Below are positions 8,225 to 17,097 of a stretch of DNA of 64,000 nucleotides, piece after piece. The first letter of the stretch is position 1. Every line of letters begins with the position of its first letter. A program made the position numbers and the translations under genes. Below the pieces are notes generated by a model. That model was not told the DNA's origin. It saw nothing but the letters and a program-made list of their open reading frames with translations, and searched no databases. Source of the DNA: Nocardioides sp. zg-1230 (GTDB lineage: Bacteria; Actinomycetota; Actinomycetes; Propionibacteriales; Nocardioidaceae); the NCBI RefSeq assembly GCF_013155335.1, contig NZ_JABJQZ010000006.1, positions 60,983-124,982 on the forward strand, given 5' to 3'.

Positions 8225-10906
8225 TCAGAGCAGCTGCAGCCGGCGCGCGACGGACAGGGCCTCGCTGCGCCGGCTGGCTCCGAGCTTGCTGTAAAGGCTC
8301 GACACGTGCGTCTTGACGGTGTTCTCGGAGACGAACAGGCCGTCGGCGATGTCTGCGTACGTCGCACCCCGCGCGAGCTCGCGCAGCACGTCGCGCTCGC
8401 GAGGGCTCAGGTGCGCCGTGACGAGCGGGTCGCCCTCCGACGAGCGCTCCCGGCTGGTCGCGGTGGAGGGCGCGAGGTCGGCCGTGATGTCGGAGTGCGC
8501 CCCGGTGAGGTCACGGAGGGCTCCCAGCCACGCCGCGGGTCCGGCGCCCTCCAGGTCACCCAGGAGCGTGTGGACGGGCGTGCCGTGGCGGGTCCAGCCG
8601 AGGAAGGGCACGTAGTTGCCCCGGCTCTCCGTCGCCCGGACGGCCTCGAGCACCACCTCGCGGGCGGACTCCCTGTCACCGAGGGCGTGGAGGAGCTGAG
8701 CACGACACACGAGCGCCAATGCCCGGCAGGGCGGCTGGTCGAGCACCCGGTGCTCCACGGCCGCGGCGAAGTGCTCGACAGCAGCGCGCAGGTCACCGAC
8801 CAGGTCGGCCTCCACGCCCCGCAGCAGCAACGCCTCGCCGGGCGAGCCGTGGTCGTGCAGCTCGTCGCCGAGGCCCCTGAGGGTCGTGCGGTCGCCGGAC
8901 AGGAAGGCGAGGAACGCTCGTTCGATGAGCACGGTGGCGCGCAGGTGGTGCGGGAGGCCGGGGACGTCCATGATCGCCTGGAGGGTCTGCTCGGCCCGGA
9001 CCACGGACCGTCGTGACAGGTGCACGCGGGCGTCGTGGACCTGCTGCCAGAAACGCGTCGTCGTGTCGGCGGGGTGCAGGACCGCGCCGGTCGGGACATC
9101 GGTGGGGCCCTCGGTCAGGCCCTCGGGCGCACCCTCCGTTCCCGCGGCGGGTGGCACCGTGGACATCGCGGCCAGCCGGCCGTAGAGCTCGGCCCGGTGA
9201 CGGGTCACCGGGAAGACGGTCACCAGGTGCTCCATGGCGCGCAGGCTGCGCTCGGCGAGGCGGCGGGCGACGTGCTCACGTCCGCGCATGTAGTAGAGGC
9301 CGGCGAGGTGGGTGTAGGCGCCCGCGGCGTGCGCAGGCATGCCCAGCTCGTCGCCGAGTCGCGCCGCACGCAGCAGGTTGGCCTCGGCCGGGACCGGCAT
9401 CCCCAGCGCGAGCTGGGCGATGCCGAGCTCGGCCAGGATGTGGGGTTGCAGGTCGGAGGGGGTGCTGGAGAACGCACCGGACTCCACGTGGTGCTGGCCC
9501 TCCGCCGCCGCTGCGGCGAGGGGCTCGAACCCGGCTCGCGCGCGCATGAGGCGCGCACAGAGCAGCTGCGTCGTCCATCGGGGCGTAGCACCGGCCCCGT
9601 CCGCCCTGGCGACCAGCAAGCGGTCGATCCAGTGCATCGCCGAGGTGATGTCCCCGTGGATCCAGCGCTCGACGGCGAGGACGAACCAGGACTCGGGGCG
9701 CGCGTCGACGACAGCGGGCCAGCGGTGGGAGAACGCGACCACGTCCCTGCTGCGACCGCGGGTCAGGATGCGGGTGCCCTCGTCGACCAGCTGGTCGGCC
9801 GCCGCTTCCGCGAGACCGAGGTCGACCAATCGGCCGAAGGCGTCGTCGACGGCCCCCGCGCTGGCGTCGAGCCGTACGGCCCGCAGGACCGTGGACCTCG
9901 CGCGCTCGACATCGACACCACCGGCGCTGATCCGACGGCGCACGACCTCCGCGAGGAGCGGGTGGATCCGGAAGTGGGGTCCACCGGCGGATCGCGGGCC
10001 GATGCCGGGCCGTGCGGCGACAGGGCTGCGTTCGGACCGCGTGACGAGCAGCCCGGTCGACTCGAGACCGGCGAGGACGCCCCCGGCGTCCCGGTCCTGG
10101 GTCAGGTGGGCTGCGGTCTCCGCGGACACCTCCCGCTCGCTCGCCGTGCAGAGCAGGAGGTGTCGCTCCCGCGACGTGAGCGCGGCGAAGACCTCGTTGA
10201 CCACCTGGTCCGCGACCGTCCAACCACCCTGCGACATGCGGCGGACGGCGCCCCGCTGGTCCGGGGACGCCGCCACCAGCCGCGAGGCCAGCACCACGAC
10301 GGCGCACCACCCCTCGGCGCGGGTGGCGATCGCGGACACCACCTCAGGCGTCGCCGGCCCGACGTGGAGCTCGATCAGTCGTGAGCTCTCGGCGGACGAG
10401 AGGCGGAGCACGTCGCCCCTCAGGTCGGTGAGGTGGCCGAGCAGCTGGGCCGCGAGCCGGCTGAGCGGCAGGTCCCACCGACACAGCAGGAGGACGCGCA
10501 TGGACCGCGGCGCGTCGTTGAGGCGGGTGTCGAGGAGCCGGACGGCCGAGGCGGGGAGGGCATGGGCGTCGTCGACGACGACCAGGCGCGGCGGGCCGCT
10601 GCGGTCGCCGTCCGGGTCCCCGAGGGCGGCGTCAAGGCCGGTGTGGTCCACGCCGCGACCGGCGTCGAGCCACACCACGTCACCGGACGACGCAGGCGCC
10701 CGCGCGTTGCGCAGCCACCCCGCAACGCCCAGGGTCTTGCCTGCTCCGGCAGGTGCGACCAGCGTGACGACCGCTGAGTCGCCGGCGGCGTCGAGGCGCC
10801 GCCACAGCTCGTTGCGGGGCACGTAGGTCCGGGGCAGGCGGGGAACGCCGGCCTCGTCGAGTCCAACCGCGGGGCGCACTCGCCCCGTCGATGCCGGGTC
10901 ACCCAT
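8225..10906 (-). CDS. MalT/LAL-type LuxR transcriptional regulator
   Basis: This 893-residue regulator has a P-loop ATPase domain with Walker A APAGAGKT (51-58) and Walker B RLVVVDDAH. A long helical, TPR-like middle follows, and a C-terminal LuxR HTH begins at LSPRERDVLRELARG. Large ATP-binding regulators of the LuxR family usually activate transcription after ligand binding. ATG at 10906 was chosen because GGAGG sits about 9 nt upstream; a more distal in-frame ATG lacks this. The neighbouring palindromes suggest autoregulation and control of nearby genes. The inducer is unknown. Confidence 0.9.
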   Translation of the reverse strand: MGDPASTGRVRPAVGLDEAGVPRLPRTYVPRNELWRRLDAAGDSAVVTLVAPAGAGKTLGVAGWLRNARAPASSGDVVWLDAGRGVDHTGLDAALGDPDGDRSGPPRLVVVDDAHALPASAVRLLDTRLNDAPRSMRVLLLCRWDLPLSRLAAQLLGHLTDLRGDVLRLSSAESSRLIELHVGPATPEVVSAIATRAEGWCAVVVLASRLVAASPDQRGAVRRMSQGGWTVADQVVNEVFAALTSRERHLLLCTASEREVSAETAAHLTQDRDAGGVLAGLESTGLLVTRSERSPVAARPGIGPRSAGGPHFRIHPLLAEVVRRRISAGGVDVERARSTVLRAVRLDASAGAVDDAFGRLVDLGLAEAAADQLVDEGTRILTRGRSRDVVAFSHRWPAVVDARPESWFVLAVERWIHGDITSAMHWIDRLLVARADGAGATPRWTTQLLCARLMRARAGFEPLAAAAAEGQHHVESGAFSSTPSDLQPHILAELGIAQLALGMPVPAEANLLRAARLGDELGMPAHAAGAYTHLAGLYYMRGREHVARRLAERSLRAMEHLVTVFPVTRHRAELYGRLAAMSTVPPAAGTEGAPEGLTEGPTDVPTGAVLHPADTTTRFWQQVHDARVHLSRRSVVRAEQTLQAIMDVPGLPHHLRATVLIERAFLAFLSGDRTTLRGLGDELHDHGSPGEALLLRGVEADLVGDLRAAVEHFAAAVEHRVLDQPPCRALALVCRAQLLHALGDRESAREVVLEAVRATESRGNYVPFLGWTRHGTPVHTLLGDLEGAGPAAWLGALRDLTGAHSDITADLAPSTATSRERSSEGDPLVTAHLSPRERDVLRELARGATYADIADGLFVSENTVKTHVSSLYSKLGASRRSEALSVARRLQLL

Positions 10907-11004
10907 GGGGTCACGCCTCCCGCCGCAGCGTGCGTGGACGACACGCGTCTCGCCCTCGCACCCTCCCAAGCGCTCGAAGCGGGCGACCGCAGGTGTCCAA
11001 GCAC

Positions 11005-11022
11005 CTCACCCGTTCGGGTGAG
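11005..11022. promoter_or_regulatory. Perfect palindrome CTCACCCGTTCGGGTGAG, possible LuxR/LAL operator 4
   Basis: The arms are 8 nt with a 2-nt centre. The site lies between the regulator (start 10906) and the 73-residue gene (stop 11024), about 100 bp upstream of the regulator. It is the best copy of the repeated element. Confidence 0.5.
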
Positions 11023-11023
11023 A

Positions 11024-11245
11024 TCACCCCGAGGGTAGCCCAGTCGGCGCGGGCACCGTCAACACGTCGACCACCTCGACGCCGAGGCTGACGAGGAGGC
11101 TGATCACGCCCTGGAGCTCCTCCTGGTCGGCCACGTCACCCGACAGCACGGTCTGCGGGCGCTGGGGCACTGCGACCAGGTGCGGGAACGCCGAGAGCGC
11201 GTCCGGGGACAGCTCGGCATCGACACGGATCATCATCCTCGGCAC
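11024..11245 (-). CDS. Small ACT-like hypothetical protein (73 aa)
   Basis: The product VPRMMIRVDAELSPD... reads beta-alpha-beta: a strand (MIRVDAEL), a hydrophobic middle (TVLSGDVADQEEL) and an amphipathic helix then strand (LLVSLGVEVVDVLTV). Short proteins of this pattern occur near LAL-type regulators in related actinobacteria; I know no tested function. GTG at 11245 is chosen because AGGAGG lies 6 nt upstream. A palindrome like those of the LuxR region is 121-139 bp further upstream. Confidence 0.7.
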   Translation of the reverse strand: MPRMMIRVDAELSPDALSAFPHLVAVPQRPQTVLSGDVADQEELQGVISLLVSLGVEVVDVLTVPAPTGLPSG

Positions 11246-11365
11246 CGGGTTCCTCCTCGCACGGGACCGGACCAACCGTGCCCCAGAGGCGGCCCAACCA
11301 CCTCAGGGAACCGCGAGCGGCGAGTCCAGGTGCCGTGCACGCTAGGCGCGAGGGCCGGCGGCTGC

Positions 11366-11384
11366 CTCCCACATATCGGGGGAG
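11366..11384. promoter_or_regulatory. Palindrome CTCCCACATATCGGGGGAG, possible LuxR/LAL operator 5
   Basis: The 19-nt element shares its last ten bases (ATCGGGGGAG) with the site at 7636-7654. It lies in the 240-bp gap between the 73-residue gene and the HAD gene. The rest of this gap holds only the HAD promoter. Confidence 0.4.
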
Positions 11385-11472
11385 GTCGTCGTGCCGCTCC
11401 GCGGACGGCGTCCCGGCTCCGCGGGACGTCCTGCTGGACGTCGGGGATGCGTCCGACGCCGACACCCCTCGA

Positions 11473-11478
11473 TAGGGT
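11473..11478 (+). promoter_or_regulatory. -10 box TAGGGT of the HAD gene (leaderless)
   Basis: Seven bases separate the box from GTG at 11486 and no ribosome-binding site fits between them, so the mRNA should begin at or next to the start codon. Confidence 0.7.
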
Positions 11479-11485
11479 CTGGCAG

Positions 11486-12187
11486 GTGACTTCTCCGGTG
11501 CCGCCGTCCCTGCCAGCCGCTGTCCTGTGGGACATGGACGGCACGCTCGTCGACACCGAGCCCTACTGGATCGCGACCGAGTTCGCGATGGCGGAGAAGT
11601 ACGGCGGCACCTGGTCCCAGGAGCACGCGCTGAACCTCGTCGGCAACGCGCTGCTCGAGTCCGGCGACTACATCCGGGCCCACATGGGCATCGACCGCAC
11701 GCCCCAGCAGATCGTCGACGAGCTGCTCGACGGGGTCGTGGCGCGGGTCGAGGTGGAGGTGCCGTGGCGCCCGGGCGCGCGCGAGCTGCTCACCGACCTG
11801 CACGGACGGGGCGTCCCCTGTGCGCTGGTCACCATGTCGTGGCAGCGCTTCGTCGACCCGATCCTGGCGCAGCTGCCCGAGGGGGTGTTCGCGAGCGTCG
11901 TGACCGGTGACCGCGTCGAGCTCGGCAAGCCGCACCCCGAGCCCTACCTCACCGCGGCCGCCGAGCTGGGCCTGGATCCTGCCGACTGCCTCGCGATCGA
12001 GGACTCCAACACCGGCGCCACGTCGGCGGTCGCTGCCGGCTGCACCGTCGTGTGCGTGCCCAACCACGTTCCGATCCTCGAGGGGGAGCGACGCATCTTC
12101 ACCGGCACGCTCGACGGCCTCGACACCGCCGGGCTCGCGTCCCTGGTGAGCGGCCACGCGCGAGGCGTCGAGGTTGCGCACACGTGA
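11486..12187 (+). CDS. HAD-superfamily hydrolase (phosphatase/phosphoglucomutase-like)
   Basis: This 233-residue cytosolic phosphohydrolase has the four HAD motifs: WDMDGTLVDTEP (nucleophile D16, acid D18), the Thr/Ser of ALVTMSW, GKPHPEPY (Lys) and AIEDSNTG. The helical cap between motifs I and II places it with the beta-phosphoglucomutase/CbbY-like subgroup. The substrate is not determinable. GTG at 11486 is set by the -10 box and by the homology starting at residue 12. Confidence 0.9.
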   Translation: MTSPVPPSLPAAVLWDMDGTLVDTEPYWIATEFAMAEKYGGTWSQEHALNLVGNALLESGDYIRAHMGIDRTPQQIVDELLDGVVARVEVEVPWRPGARELLTDLHGRGVPCALVTMSWQRFVDPILAQLPEGVFASVVTGDRVELGKPHPEPYLTAAAELGLDPADCLAIEDSNTGATSAVAAGCTVVCVPNHVPILEGERRIFTGTLDGLDTAGLASLVSGHARGVEVAHT

Positions 12188-12233
12188 CCGGACCGTGACC
12201 GTGTCGGTGTGGCCTGGCTCACATTCGCCGGTC

Positions 12234-12239
12234 TAGTCT
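12234..12239 (+). promoter_or_regulatory. Candidate -10 box TAGTCT for the ABC importer operon
   Basis: The box is 43 bp before the binding-protein start, which also has its own GGAAGGA ribosome-binding site. Transcription therefore gives a normal leader. No convincing -35 was seen. Confidence 0.4.
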
Positions 12240-12282
12240 GCTGGGGACGACCCTGACCGGATACCGGACGGAAGGACCCCTG

Positions 12283-13959
12283 ATGTCCCCGAAACGCACC
12301 TTGGCGACATGGACCACCGCACTCCTGGCGGCCGCCACCCTCGCGAGCTGCGCCGAGAGCGAGCGCGACGGCGGTGGTGAGGGCGGCGCCAGCGAGGACG
12401 CCGGGACGTTCATCTTCGGCGCCGCCGGCGCCCCCGAGATGTTCGATCCCTACTACGCCACGGACGGTGAGACGTTCCGCATCACCCGTCAGATGTTCGA
12501 GGGGCTCCTCGGCATCGAGCCCGGGAGCGCCGAGGTCGTCCCCGAGCTCGCCACCGAGTGGACTCCCAACGAGGACGGCACCGAGTGGACCTTCACGCTG
12601 CGTGACGACGTGACCTTCCACGACGGTGAACCGTTCAACGCCGAGGCCGTCTGCTACAACTTCGAGCGGATGTTCGACCAGAACGAGGCCGGCCAGGTCG
12701 CCGGTGAGTACTGGGGCTACGTCATGGGCGCCTACAAGAACAACGCCGCGGACGCCCTCTACCAGGGTTGCGAGGCGACCGGGGAGTTCGAGGCGGTCAT
12801 CACCATCAGCGGCCCGACCTCCGGGTTCCCGACCATGCTGACCCTCGAGTCGCTGTCGATGCAGTCACCCAAGGCGCTCGAGGAGGGCGACGCCAACGGC
12901 ATCGCTGCCGAGGGCGAGGGCTTCAGCTTCCCGGCGTACGCCGACGCTCCCGTCGGCACGGGCCCGTTCACCTTCGGCGAGTTCGACGAGGCCAACGGTG
13001 AGATCACCCTCGAGCGCAACGACGACTACTGGGGTGAAGCGGCCAAGGTCAGCGAGATCGTGTTCCGTGTGATCCCCGACGAGAGCACCCGGCGCCAGGA
13101 GCTCGAGGCCGGGAGCATCAACGGGTACGACCTGCCCAACCCGGTCGACTGGGCCGGCCTCGAGGAGGACGGCAACAGCGTCGAGGTGCGCGACCCGTTC
13201 AACATCCTCTACCTCGGCCTCAACCCCGAGGCCAACCCGCAGCTCAAGGACCTCAAGGTCCGGCAGGCGATCTACCACGCCCTCAACCGTGAGCAGCTGG
13301 TCCAGAGCCAGCTTCCCGAGGGAGCGGCCGTCGCGACCCAGTTCATGCCTGACACAGTCAGCGGCTACAACACCAGCCTCGAGCCCTACCCCTACGACCC
13401 CGACGAGGCCAAGCGGCTGCTGGCCGAGGCCGGCGCCGAGGGGATGACGCTCGAGTTCGCCTATCCGACCGAGGTCACCCGGCCCTACATGCCGGACCCG
13501 GAGAAGATCTACGAGGCGCTGCGCACCGACCTCGAGGCTGTGGGCATCAACGTGAAGGTGGTGACGGCCTCCTGGAACGGTGGCTACCTCGACAACGTCT
13601 CCGGTGAGCCCGGCAAGTACGACGCCTACATCCTGGGCTGGACCGGCGACTACGACTCCGCCTACAACTTCATCGGCACGTTCTTCGGCAACCTGAAGGA
13701 CAACGACTTCGGCACCGACACGATGCCGTGGGGCAAGCAGCTGGCCGACGACCTCAAGGCGGCCGACGCGATCGTCGACGACGGCGAGCGGGGTGCGGCC
13801 TTCGAGGAGATCAATCGCCAGATCATGGAGGAGTACCTCCCGGGCCTGCCGATCAGCCACTCCCCGCCCGCCCTGGTCGTCGGCCCCGGCGTCGAGGGCG
13901 TGATCCCCAGCCCCCTGACGGCCGAGGAGTTCGACACGGTCACGGTGGGAGGGGAGTGA
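12283..13959 (+). CDS. ABC importer substrate-binding lipoprotein (SBP_bac_5)
   Basis: The 558-residue product has a lipoprotein signal (LASC, Cys23) and a family-5 extracellular solute-binding fold. Landmarks are FDPYYATDGETFRITRQMFEGL, the ERNDDYWG segment and the DPDEAKRLLAEAG repeat-like region. It captures di/oligopeptides or a related solute at the cell surface and passes it to the permeases encoded next. An 88-bp gap with a strong hairpin follows, which may raise expression over the rest of the operon. The ligand is not predictable. Confidence 0.93.
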   Translation: MSPKRTLATWTTALLAAATLASCAESERDGGGEGGASEDAGTFIFGAAGAPEMFDPYYATDGETFRITRQMFEGLLGIEPGSAEVVPELATEWTPNEDGTEWTFTLRDDVTFHDGEPFNAEAVCYNFERMFDQNEAGQVAGEYWGYVMGAYKNNAADALYQGCEATGEFEAVITISGPTSGFPTMLTLESLSMQSPKALEEGDANGIAAEGEGFSFPAYADAPVGTGPFTFGEFDEANGEITLERNDDYWGEAAKVSEIVFRVIPDESTRRQELEAGSINGYDLPNPVDWAGLEEDGNSVEVRDPFNILYLGLNPEANPQLKDLKVRQAIYHALNREQLVQSQLPEGAAVATQFMPDTVSGYNTSLEPYPYDPDEAKRLLAEAGAEGMTLEFAYPTEVTRPYMPDPEKIYEALRTDLEAVGINVKVVTASWNGGYLDNVSGEPGKYDAYILGWTGDYDSAYNFIGTFFGNLKDNDFGTDTMPWGKQLADDLKAADAIVDDGERGAAFEEINRQIMEEYLPGLPISHSPPALVVGPGVEGVIPSPLTAEEFDTVTVGGE

Positions 13960-13991
13960 CTCCCACTCGTCACTGACCGACCTGCGTCAGG

Positions 13992-14023
13992 TCCGGGGGT
14001 CGTCGTGACCGACGGCCCCCGGA
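13992..14023 (+). terminator. Intra-operon hairpin after the binding-protein gene
   Basis: The stem TCCGGGGG (13992-13999) pairs with CCCCCGGA (14016-14023), extended by CGTC/GACG around a 6-nt loop. There is no U-tract, so it is more likely a 3'-end stabiliser or partial terminator than a full stop. Confidence 0.55.
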
Positions 14024-14047
14024 TCGTGCAGGCGTGGGAGGAGAACC

Positions 14048-15058
14048 ATGCTTCGCTTTGTCCTACGACGGCTGATCCAGATGGTCTTCGTCGTCCTCGT
14101 GTTGTCGATGCTCCTCTTCGTCTGGCTGCGGTCGCTCCCGGGGGGACCGGTCTCAGCGATCCTCGGAGAGCGGCAGACCACCGAGCGGCGGCTGGCGCTC
14201 GAGGCCGCCCTCGGGCTCGACCAGCCGCTGCCGGTGCAGTACCTGAAGTTCATGGAGCGCGCCGTGCAGGGCGAGTTCGGCACCTCCACCAAGGTGCTGC
14301 CCGGCGAGGACGCGCTCGTCGTCTTCTGGTCCAGGCTGCCGGCGACCGTCGAGCTGACCCTGCTGGCGCTCTTCATCGCCATCACGCTCGCCATCCCACT
14401 GGGCTACATCGCAGCGCGCCGGGTCGGCTCCCTGAGCGACACGAGCGCGGTGATCTTCTCCCTGATCGGTGTCGCGGTGCCGGTGTTCTTCACGGCGTTC
14501 CTCCTCAAGTACTTCTTCGCCGTCGAGTGGCAGGTCCTCCCGGTGTCGGGCCGCCAGACCACGGGACTCGACGCCACCCGGGTGACGGGCATGTTCGTCC
14601 TCGACGGGCTGCTCACCCGCGAGTGGGACGCCTCGTGGGACGCGCTCAAGCACCTCATCCTGCCGGCGCTCGCCCTGGCCACGATTCCCTTCTCCGTGAT
14701 CTTCCGGATCACCCGCGCCTCGGTGCTCGACGTGCTCGACGAGGACTACGTCCGCACCGCCGAGGCCAAGGGGCTCACTGCCAAGGTGATCCGTGGCCGC
14801 CACGTGCTGCGCAACGCGATGCTTCCCGTGGTCACGACCATCGGGCTCCAGGTCGGCGGGCTCCTGGCGGGCGCGATCCTGACCGAGACCGTGTTCTCCT
14901 ACCGCGGGATCGGCGATGCACTCGCAATGTCCTTCCGGGAGAAGGACTATGCCGTGTTGCAGGTCCTCATCCTGGCCACGGCCGTCATCTACGTGCTGGT
15001 GAACCTGCTCGTCGACATCGCCTACGCGGTCCTCGACCCGCGGATCCGGACGAGGTGA
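14048..15058 (+). CDS. ABC importer permease (DppB/OppB type)
   Basis: The 336-residue inner-membrane subunit has an N-terminal helix (MVFVVLVLSMLLFVWL), a large outer loop and five further helices. The cytoplasmic coupling motif is RTAEAKGLTAKVIRGRHVLRNA, the EAA-loop that contacts the ATPase. The preceding GGGAGGAGAACC gives a clear ribosome-binding site. It pairs with the next gene to form the channel of the peptide-type importer. Confidence 0.94.
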   Translation: MLRFVLRRLIQMVFVVLVLSMLLFVWLRSLPGGPVSAILGERQTTERRLALEAALGLDQPLPVQYLKFMERAVQGEFGTSTKVLPGEDALVVFWSRLPATVELTLLALFIAITLAIPLGYIAARRVGSLSDTSAVIFSLIGVAVPVFFTAFLLKYFFAVEWQVLPVSGRQTTGLDATRVTGMFVLDGLLTREWDASWDALKHLILPALALATIPFSVIFRITRASVLDVLDEDYVRTAEAKGLTAKVIRGRHVLRNAMLPVVTTIGLQVGGLLAGAILTETVFSYRGIGDALAMSFREKDYAVLQVLILATAVIYVLVNLLVDIAYAVLDPRIRTR

Positions 15059-15064
15059 GCTGAC

Positions 15065-16078
15065 ATGAGCGACCACAAGCCCGGCTCCACGTCCGCCTCG
15101 ACGAGCCCTCCGGACACCCACGAGGCACCTCGCCGACCGTCGTACGGCCAGCGCCGCCGCGACCGCATCGACGCACTCGCAACAGCCGGCACCGCCGACG
15201 AGCAACCGGGGGTGTCGCTCATCCGCAGCGCGTGGAACCGCCTGCGTCGCAACCCGGTGTTCCTCCTCGGCCTCGCCATCACCATCGCGTTCGTCGTGCT
15301 GGCGATCATCGCTCCGTGGATCGCGCCGTGGGACCCGACCGACCGGCCGTTGCTGCCGAAGGTGCGTCCTCAGACGAACCCCGTGCCAGGACCCGAACCC
15401 GGCCACCTCCTCGGCGGCGACGACCGCGGTCGCGACCTGTTCTCCCGGCTGCTCGTCGGCAGTCGGCAGACGTTGATCGTGGGCGTCTTCGCAACGCTGT
15501 TCGGCCTCCTCGGCGGCCTCGTCCTCGGCACCCTGGCCGGCGCGATCGGCGGCTGGGTCGACTCGTTCGTCATGCGCGTCGTCGACGTGATGCTGTCCTT
15601 TCCCTCGCTGCTGCTGGCCTTCACCATCGCCTCGCTCGCCCGCAGCCCCAGCCAGTGGACCCTGATCGTCGCGATCGCGGTGGTCCAGGTGCCGATCTTC
15701 GCCCGGCTGCTGCGCGGGTCGTTGCTGGCGCAGCGCACGAGCGACCACGTCCTCGCGGCACGCTCGCTGGGCGTGAAACAGCGCGCGATCGTGTTCCGCC
15801 ACATGCTGCCCAACGCGCTCGGTCCCGTCATCGTCCAGGCAACCCTCTCGCTGGCCATCGCCATCATCGACGCGGCGGCGCTGTCGTTCCTGGGTCTGGG
15901 CAACCCCGACCAGCGACAACCGGAGTGGGGGCAGATGCTCGGCCTGGCACAGCGCTACATCTCCGAGGCTCCCCACCTGGCGTTCTACCCGGCCGGGTGC
16001 ATCATCGTGGTCGCCCTGGGTTTCACGCTGATGGGCGAGTCGCTCCGCGAAGCGCTCGACCCGAAGTCGAGGAGATGA
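15065..16078 (+). CDS. ABC importer permease (DppC/OppC type)
   Basis: This 337-residue second channel subunit starts 6 nt after the first permease gene. It has a disordered N-tail of about 60 residues rich in Pro, Arg and Asp, then the OppC N-terminal helix, the GGDDRGRDLFSRLLVGSR segment and the EAA-loop HVLAARSLGVKQRAIVFRHMLPN. The long N-tail is somewhat longer than usual. Its stop overlaps an upstream ATG of the next gene. Confidence 0.94.
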   Translation: MSDHKPGSTSASTSPPDTHEAPRRPSYGQRRRDRIDALATAGTADEQPGVSLIRSAWNRLRRNPVFLLGLAITIAFVVLAIIAPWIAPWDPTDRPLLPKVRPQTNPVPGPEPGHLLGGDDRGRDLFSRLLVGSRQTLIVGVFATLFGLLGGLVLGTLAGAIGGWVDSFVMRVVDVMLSFPSLLLAFTIASLARSPSQWTLIVAIAVVQVPIFARLLRGSLLAQRTSDHVLAARSLGVKQRAIVFRHMLPNALGPVIVQATLSLAIAIIDAAALSFLGLGNPDQRQPEWGQMLGLAQRYISEAPHLAFYPAGCIIVVALGFTLMGESLREALDPKSRR

Positions 16079-16080
16079 AC

Positions 16081-17097
16081 ATGACGCAGCGCCAGGCGAT
16101 CCGCCACCCGTCAGGCTCGACGGAGCCTCTGCTGTCCGTCCGTGACCTGCGTGTCACCTTCCAGCGACAGGGCGAGAAGGCGTTCCGCGCCGTCGACGGC
16201 GTGAGCTTCGACGTGCGGCCCGGGCAGACCGTCGGCCTGGTCGGTGAGTCAGGCTGCGGCAAGTCCGTCACGTCGCTGGCGATCATGGGGCTGCTGCCCT
16301 CACGCGGCAACACCGTGGAGGGCGAAGCCGTCTTCGACGGCGAGGACCTGCTGTCCCTGTCGCCCGGGCAGATGCGCGACCGCCGGGGCGCCGACATCGC
16401 GATGATCTTCCAGGACCCGCTGTCGTCGCTCAACCCGGTCGTCACGGTCGGTCGCCAGGTCACCGAGGTCATGGAGCGACACCGGGGCATGAGCCGCAAG
16501 GAGGCGACGCCGAAGGCCGCCGAGCTGCTCGACCGCGTCGGCATCCCCGACCCGACGGCGCGCTTGGCCAACTACCCCCACCAGCTCAGCGGCGGCATGC
16601 GGCAACGCGCCCTCATCGCCATGGCGCTGGCCTGCAACCCACGCCTGTTGATCGCCGACGAGCCCACGACGGCCCTCGACGTGACGATCCAGGCGCAGAT
16701 CCTCGCCCTGCTGAAGGAGCTGGTCGTCGACACCGGCACCGCACTGGTGATGATCACCCACGACCTCGGCGTCGTGGCGGGACTGTGCGACGAGGTCAAC
16801 GTCCTCTACGGCGGCAAGATCGTCGAGCGCGGCGGCCGGCACGGCCTGTTCAAGCGCCCGCGCCACCCCTACACCGTCGGGCTGCTGCACTCGATCCCGC
16901 GGCTCGACGCAGCTCGCGGGGAGAAGCTCAACCCGGTGCCGGGGTCAGTTGCCGACAACCTGCCTTGGGACTCGGCGTGCGCCTTCGCCCCGCGGTGCTC
17001 GAACCGCGTCGACGTCTGCACCCGGGAGACGCCACAGTGGGACGGCGACGACGTGGTCGGGTTCCGTTGCTTCAACCCGATGGGAGGACCCCGATGA
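16081..17097 (+). CDS. ABC importer ATPase (DppD/OppD type)
   Basis: The 338-residue ATPase has Walker A GESGCGKS, signature LSGGMRQR, Walker B LLIADEP and the switch His in MITHDLG. The C-terminal oligopeptide/dipeptide extension has the Cys-rich CAFAPRCSNRVDVC cluster, which in relatives can hold an Fe-S centre. ATG at 16081 is preferred to that at 16075 because GAGGAG then lies 6 nt upstream rather than touching the start. Confidence 0.93.
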   Translation: MTQRQAIRHPSGSTEPLLSVRDLRVTFQRQGEKAFRAVDGVSFDVRPGQTVGLVGESGCGKSVTSLAIMGLLPSRGNTVEGEAVFDGEDLLSLSPGQMRDRRGADIAMIFQDPLSSLNPVVTVGRQVTEVMERHRGMSRKEATPKAAELLDRVGIPDPTARLANYPHQLSGGMRQRALIAMALACNPRLLIADEPTTALDVTIQAQILALLKELVVDTGTALVMITHDLGVVAGLCDEVNVLYGGKIVERGGRHGLFKRPRHPYTVGLLHSIPRLDAARGEKLNPVPGSVADNLPWDSACAFAPRCSNRVDVCTRETPQWDGDDVVGFRCFNPMGGPR

